NCBI GenBank assembly: GCA_963989385.1
Contig: OZ022502.1
Coordinates: 46,183,454-46,247,453, forward strand
From: Ctena decussata
Taxonomy: Eukaryota > Mollusca > Bivalvia > Lucinida > Lucinidae
Length of the DNA: 64,000 nt
Direction: 5' to 3'
Part shown: piece after piece, positions 58,601 through 64,000 of the stretch
How positions within the stretch are numbered: the first letter of the stretch is position 1
How the letters are laid out: the number at the start of each line of letters is the position of its first letter
Notes under the pieces: generated by a model
The model's input: the letters and a program-made list of their open reading frames with translations, nothing else
Databases searched by the model: none
Told to the model about the DNA's origin: nothing
Made by a program: the position numbers and the translations under genes

Positions 58601-61559
58601 CATGGAAAGTTTTGAAGATTTTGGCCTAAAAATTGGTATATACAGTTGTCTTAATGAGTTCATGAAGAATTATGAGTACAAGAGGTCAAGGTCATTTTTT
58701 TACCTTTGATCCAGATCGCTCATATTTTGACATTTTCAACCATTTCCTCAAAAGTCAAAGGGCCAATTGTGAACACATTTCATATAGAGCCTCCAGGGGT
58801 TGATTGAATGAAAAATTTGTTCAAACGGTCCAGGTCACATGACCAACTTGGCCGCCATTACCACTTATGGTATAAATCTTTAATATTTTTCTTCTCCAGA
58901 ACCAATACACCTATGGCCTTGAAACTTGGTAAATAGCATGGAGTACTAGAGTACCACCAAGACTGTTCAAATGGTGACCTTGGGTTTACCTTGGCCTTTT
59001 TTGCGGCATGGTCAAATATGGGAAAATGCTAGAACATAAGATTTCATGGAAAGTTTTGAAGATTTTGTCCTAAAAATGGTATATATGGTTGTCTTAATGA
59101 GTACATGAAGATTTACAAGTGCAAGTGGTCATGGTCATTCTTTGACTTTTGACCCAAAACTCATATTTTGACTATTTCAGACATGATAAGTAAAAGCCAC
59201 TTTGCCAATTGTTCAGGTGAGCGATTCAGGGCCTCATGGCCCTCTTGTTCAAATTGTGGCCCTGGGGTCAAAAAATTGCCCTGCGGCAGGGGGTTTTGGT
59301 TTCGAAATTAAGATATACTTAAAAATGTTCAACTCCAGATCCACTTGGTGCCGATGATTGAAATTTGGTACATTGTATGTAGCATAGCCTTGTAGTTTTT
59401 CAGCAAATTTGTTCAAATGCTGACCCAGGTTCCAAAATGGCCCGCCCCTGGGGTTTCTCGGTCTAAACTATAGAAATACAAAGAAAAATATTAAAAAAAA
59501 ATTCTTCCTCAGAAACAGTTGGCTCATAGACTTAAGATTTTATATATGACATTGTCTAGTGGTCCTTTACTAAGTTTGTTCAAATGATGGTCTCATGGTC
59601 TAGAATGGCCCCGCCCCAGGGAATCCTGTGTTTAACCTATAGAAATACATAGAAAAATATTCAAAAATATTCTTCAGAACTACAAGACTCAGATGCTTGA
59701 AATGTGGTATGTAGCATTGCCTAGTAGTGCTATACCACGTTTTTTCAAATAGACACCCCAGAGTCCAAAATGGCCCCATAGCAGAGAGTCCTATGTTTCA
59801 ACCATAGAAATACATAGACAATATTAAAAATCTTCTTCAGAACCAAAAGGTTCAGATATTTGAAATTTGGTATGTAGTATTGCCTAATGATACTTTAAAC
59901 AAGTTTGTTCAAACGGTGGCACCAGGGTTCAAAACGAGCCCGCGACAGGGAGTTCCAGGTTTGAACCATAGAAATACATAGAAAAATATTCAAACATCTT
60001 CTTCTTCCAAAACTCTTGCCTCCAATGCTTGAAAATTGATATGTAGCATTGCTTAGTAGCCATTTACCAAGTTTGTAGCTCCAGGGTTCAAAATGACCCA
60101 GCGGCAGGGAGTCCTAGGGTTGAACCATAGAAATGCATAGAAAAATATTGAAAAACCTACTTCTTCGAAACCACTTGGCTCAGATGCTTGAAAATTTGGT
60201 ATGTAGCATTGCCTAGTAGTTCTTCACCAAGCTGATTCAATTGATTGCCCCTGGGTCAAAAATGCCTCGCCCCAGGTGGTCATGTGTTATAACCGTAGCA
60301 AACCATCAAAAAAATCAAAAGCTTATTCTCTTATTCTACAGAACCACTTGGCTCAGATGCTTGAAATTTGGTATGATGCATTGCCTAGTGGACTCCTACA
60401 AAGAGTGTGTAAATGGTGGCCCTTGGATCCAAACTGGCTCTGTGGCGGGGGTTCCTGAGATCGAAATTAAAATATACTTAAAAATATTCTTCTCCAGAAA
60501 CCCTTAATGTAGATGTTTGAAATTTGATATGATGCACTGCCTGGTGGTCCTGTACCTTATTTATTCAAATGATGGCCTCAGGAGCTTAAATGGCCCCGCC
60601 CAAGGGGGCCCTGGGTTTGAACCATCAAAATACATAGAAAAAAATGAGGAGCCACTTGGCTCAGATGCTTGAAATTTTGTATGTAGCATTTCCTAGTTGT
60701 CCTTTACCAAGCTGTTCAAATGGTATCTCCAGGGTTCCAAATGTCCCCGCCCAAGGGGGTCCTGGGTTTGAACCATTGCAATACATAGAAAATATTAAAA
60801 AATCCTCTTCTTCAGAACCACTTGGCTCAGATGCTTGAAATTTGGTATGTAGCATTGCCTTGTAGTCCTTTACCAAGTTTGTTTAAATGATGGCTTCGTG
60901 GTCATAAATGGCCCAGCCCCAGGGTGTCCTGTCTTTAAACCATAGAATTACATAGATAAATATTAAAACATCTTCATCTTCAGAGTCACTTGGCTCAGTT
61001 GCTGTAAATTTGGTACTGATGCATTGCCTGGTAGACTCCTACGAAGTTTGTGTAAATTGAGAATTAAAAATGGCCCAATGGCAGGAGGGTCTTATGTTCG
61101 AAATTAAAATATACTTGAAATTTTCTTCTCCAGAACCCCTTAGTGCAGATGCTTGAAATTTTGTTTGATGCATTGCCTAGTGGTCTTTTAACAAGTTTGT
61201 TCAAATGAATGCCCCAAGGTCCAAAATGGCCTCGCCCCAGGGGTCCTGGGTTTGAACCATAGAAATACATAGAAAAATATGAAGAACCACTTGGCTCAGA
61301 TGCTTGAAATTTAGTATGTAGCATTGCCCAGTGGTCCTGTACTAAGTTTATTCAAATGTAGTCCCCAGGGTCCGAAATGGCCCCGCCCCAGAGGGTCCTA
61401 GGTTTGAACTTTAGGAATACATAGAAAAATTTATAAAAATCTTCTTCAGAACCTTTTGGAAATGGTTGCAAACTATCAGGTTTGTTCAAATGATGACCCT
61501 AGTTTGACCTTTAACCTTTGTGTACAGGTGAGCGGTTCAGGGCCTCTCTTGGCCCTCCT
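55661..61559 (+). mobile_element. Helentron/HINE-like element with ~20 tandem units, split by a nested element
   Basis: The 5' end is TAGTTCACCTGAGCC-AAA-GGCTCAGGG (hairpin) followed by a CGTCGTCCGTCGT simple repeat. Then come about 20 units of ~165 bp, each with CTTCTTCAGAACCACTTGGC, GCTTGAAATTTGGTATGTAG, CCAAGTTTGTTCAAATGGTG and GAACCATAGAAATACATAG. The 3' end at 61525-61559 is CAGGTGAGCGGTTCAGGGCC plus a hairpin. Without the nested element at 57282-59246 it is about 3.9 kb. Minus-strand open frames (55833-57135, 60661-61324) are mirror readings of the units; none is a gene. Confidence 0.85.
57282..59246 (+). mobile_element. Nested Helentron/HINE-like element, 1,965 bp
   Basis: Starts TTAGCTCACCTGAGCCAGCG and ends CAGGGCCTCATGGCCCTCTT. 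It interrupts a host unit exactly: host AAAGTTT continues as GTTCAAATTG after the element with no base gained or lost. The interior has four units of about 440-466 bp (CATGACCAACATGGCCGCC near 57487, 57952, 58394, 58837), each rich in TGACCT/AGGTCA half sites. A CCGTCGTCCGTCGTCCGTCG simple repeat lies near the 5' end. Non-autonomous. Absence of a target duplication in a TT-rich site, asymmetric inverted ends and subterminal hairpins fit Helentron-associated elements. Confidence 0.85.
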
Positions 61560-61699
61560 GTTAATTTCAGTCGATGTCTGATTCGCGGAATATTCTTTAA
61601 AGTGTTTATAATACTTTGTTTTATATTTCTATGTTTATGTCGTATGCATAAGTGTTGCTTATATAAACTGATTAAAATTGATAAAATAGTTTGTTGTTT

Positions 61700-61920
61700 G
61701 TGTTTGTGGGGTCAAACCAGAGAAGGCCGAAGCCGATAGGAATTGCTTCAACTTACTCGGCTGCGGCTCAATTTTGTTTGTGTGTTTAGGTAGTCGAGGC
61801 AATCCGACTGAGAGCCATTGGGGGCCATTGCGCCCAATCAGTACCTCGACACGTACCAAATCCCGAATTACTAGCAGTGGTGCATCAACCCTTAGAGTTG
61901 TGTTTCCTGTACTCAAACAA
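61700..61920. other. Unassigned segment with open frames on both strands
   Basis: A plus frame (61774-62166) and a minus frame (61659-61916) overlap. Neither shows a domain I recognise, and the first runs through the hairpin at 62042-62112, so a repeat origin is likely. Confidence 0.35.
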
Positions 61921-62041
61921 TACCTGGCACATCTGCAGCTCTATGCTGATCATGTGCAATTTCAAAGTGTAAATTTTCATGACGCAGACCTTTGGAATAT
62001 TCATCTGACATTTCTATTGTTAGGAGAAAAACATTTGTGTA

Positions 62042-62112
62042 ATGCAAACATTGTTGACACCGATCAGACGCCGCGTTCCGCGGCGTCTGATCTGGGTCTA
62101 CGTTGTTTGCAT
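62042..62112. repeat. 71-bp hairpin with a perfect 14-bp GC-rich core
   Basis: GATCAGACGCCGCG-TTC-CGCGGCGTCTGATC is a perfect stem; the pairing extends outward to ATGCAAACA / TGTTTGCAT with a few mismatches. Confidence 0.85.
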
Positions 62113-62169
62113 ATTATTTTTTATGAGACGCCGGGCATTAATGGGTTAATGACATATCTTGAATAAAAG

Positions 62170-63320
62170 AAGGTTTTATGGTCATTTGGATACATTTCTT
62201 AAAAAGGAATATATTGGATACTGAGAAACCATCTTCTAATTCAATCCCCTCAATAAGCAAAGTAATATTGTAGTGCCGGTCGCTGTGTCGGATTTTATAC
62301 TGTTTACTGTTTCTAGTTCAGTGGTGGTAAGGTTGATTCACTGAATAAGGGATGTCGCACCTGTCTGATTAAGCATACTATGCATGTGCAATCAATGCAC
62401 TGTTCAATATCTCTTACCTGGCTAATTGTGCGTAAATACATGCTTAGAAGACATGCATCCTATGACTCCTTAAAAAAGGCCAAATTCTGAACTTCGGGAT
62501 TCCAATGCTAATACTCTACTGTTGAAATATTTGAACTGGTTTCTTAACTAAAACTAGATATTTGTGGAAACTGGACCTAAAGACAGCTATTCAGAAGACC
62601 TTGAATAAAGGACATATGCAATACTGAAGGTCTTGAGAAACAGTTTTCAAACTATTTATAAGAACTTGTTCACTGACTTTCGCCATGGCAGTACAGGCTT
62701 TGCAGAACTGATGCTCATCAATATATCTCTTTGCATAGCCATCATTGGATTCTGATATTTTTCCCTCCTCATCTTATTCATTTTACTGTTTACATGTACA
62801 TGTATATACTTGGATATTTACTCAAAGTGATATAAAAACATAGGTGTGAATGTGGTCTTACAAGCAAATAAAGTTCCAAAAGGATCTGTAAAACTTGCAC
62901 CACCTCACTAATATATTGGGACAGGAATGTCTGGGCAAACACTGTAGACAAAGACCAGACTGTTCAGGGACAGCAATAATATTTCCCATTCTGCCAGCAC
63001 CTTTGTGCCAAATTGATGATAGTCAAATCAGTAAAGCTTCTGGTAAAATCAACATAATTTAGGTTTACAATGGCATCTGCTGCAGAGATGGCTTCTGTCA
63101 ATATTAAAGCTGCTATGATAAGGTATTATATCAGGCATAAGCAGTCAGCTGTAGCAGAATAGGTTTAAATTGTGCTAAAATGGGCAGTCAACCTTAGCAA
63201 AAAGTGGACTTGGTGGTTCCGCATCAGACCTGTTCTTAAAATTTGTATAAGAGCTTTCGGCTCTTGTATTTCATTCACGTTAGATATAATTCAGCATAAT
63301 TGCGTTTAGTATACTATAAA
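62170..63320. other. No gene seen
   Basis: AT-rich sequence with no supported exon, RNA gene or clear repeat. Confidence 0.4.
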
Positions 63321-63321
63321 T

Positions 63322-63564
63322 GAGCGGGGACACGACTAAACTAACATGGTGGCAAATGCACCAAGCGAAAATTCAGACCAGCCTGAGCAGTCATCCGGTC
63401 CGATTTTAGTCTAAGGTTTGTTGTCCGCATGGAGGTAGCTTAGATCCATTGCTACCCTTTAAGCGCACCGCGAAGACTCTGATCAGGCTGGATGGATGCC
63501 CAAGCTGATCTGAATCATCGCTGGGCGCACATGGCACTTTCTTGGTTTTGTCGTGTCACGGCTC
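63322..63564 (+). mobile_element. Palindromic ~230-bp element, copy 6
   Basis: GAGCGGGGACACGACTAAAC to TTTTGTCGTGTCACGGCTCA, with the centre GGTAGCTTAGATCCATTGCT. Inner left arm diverged. Confidence 0.88.
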
Positions 63565-63621
63565 ACATTTTGTCATATTTTTTGTTTTAGTCAACTTCAT
63601 AGTGACGGCATAAATAGAGGA

Positions 63622-63990
63622 TCTTACATGAGTGCTCATGTATTATTGAATTTATTAAACGAGTTGAGGAAAAAGATATGATACGAGGCTATGCCGAGCA
63701 TCTTATCGGTTTTCCCAAACGAATGTATTTGATTCAATAATACAGGAGCACGAATGCAAGATTCTTTTTATCATATGACACTAAAATTGCATTTTATTAG
63801 CAAATTTTGCATTAAAACGTCACGATTTCGCCATTAAAAAACGCGACGTTTTTATGGACGTCAACATATAACGTTACGACGTAATTTGCATATTTAATCC
63901 ACTAGTGGATTATCGTTTTTATTGCATGTTTTTATTACACTCTCAGAAGCGACGTCATATGATAAATTACGGCACCGCTATTTGCGTGAA
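63622..63990. mobile_element. Foldback hairpin and GACGTCATATGATAAATT segment
   Basis: TGTATTATTGAATTTATTAAACG (63639) pairs imperfectly with CGAATGTATTTGATTCAATAATAC (63719-63742), around GAGGCTATGCCGAGCATCTT. The following AT-rich part ends in GCGACGTCATATGATAAATT (63949-63968), a word also found near 35008-35026, so a dispersed family is present. Confidence 0.6.
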
Positions 63991-64000
63991 AATGCCCCAA

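Noticed and set aside
57282..59246. Classical Helitron (5' TC, 3' CTRR, A/T insertion)
   Set aside because: The ends do not begin with TC or end in CTRR in the forward reading, and the site is within a T run and not AT; Helentron-type rules fit better.

Overview
The window reads as AT-rich, repeat-saturated nuclear DNA from an animal, most likely a bivalve mollusc. Three things point there: secreted-protein modules (kringle, CUB, Thr-rich linker) on separate phase-1 exons with GT/AG borders; dispersed families I associate with bivalve genomes (a ~230 bp palindromic element, repeats opening AGCTCACCTGAG and closing with a short hairpin plus CTCTTG); and several non-LTR retrotransposon and mariner remnants. 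The organism call rests on remembered family resemblance and cannot be confirmed here. There is no bacterial-style gene, operon, rRNA or CRISPR. Almost all long open frames come from repeats.

The one gene-like signal is on the plus strand between about 23.27 and 50.42 kb. Six exons fit together: a kringle (23266-23511), a CUB domain split over two exons (27737-27939 and 28838-28997), a 36-nt microexon (36342-36377), a second kringle (44284-44556) and a Thr-rich linker (50289-50420). Module borders are all phase 1, the intron inside the CUB is phase 0, and every junction codon is sense. This predicts a piece of a secreted or membrane mosaic protein. The first and last exons, signal peptide and any anchor were not found, and it could be more than one gene.

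Left part (1-23 kb): two oppositely oriented arrays of a 70-bp satellite whose unit is itself a hairpin (1-812 and about 5421-9060); a ~120-bp tandem family split by a 701-bp insertion; a C-rich module present twice; a four-unit tandem repeat; foldback elements at 13.26 and 20.4-23.1 kb; a LINE remnant on the minus strand (15.96-17.29 kb); an inverted field of GCAAAATGTTATAAC-type repeats (18.1-19.15 kb).

Middle part (23-50 kb): introns of the mosaic gene filled with palindromic elements, a 973-bp non-autonomous element with TA duplications (26172-27144), LINE remnants (30.9-31.5, 36.8-39.06 kb), a wrecked mariner (39.7-43.6 kb with a DD34D-spaced transposase fragment), a 672-bp foldback, minisatellites and one Helentron/HINE-like element.

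Right part (50-64 kb): a LINE remnant, several MITE-like hairpins, and a 6-kb nest of Helentron/HINE-like elements (55.5-61.56 kb), where one element sits inside the tandem repeats of another with no target duplication.
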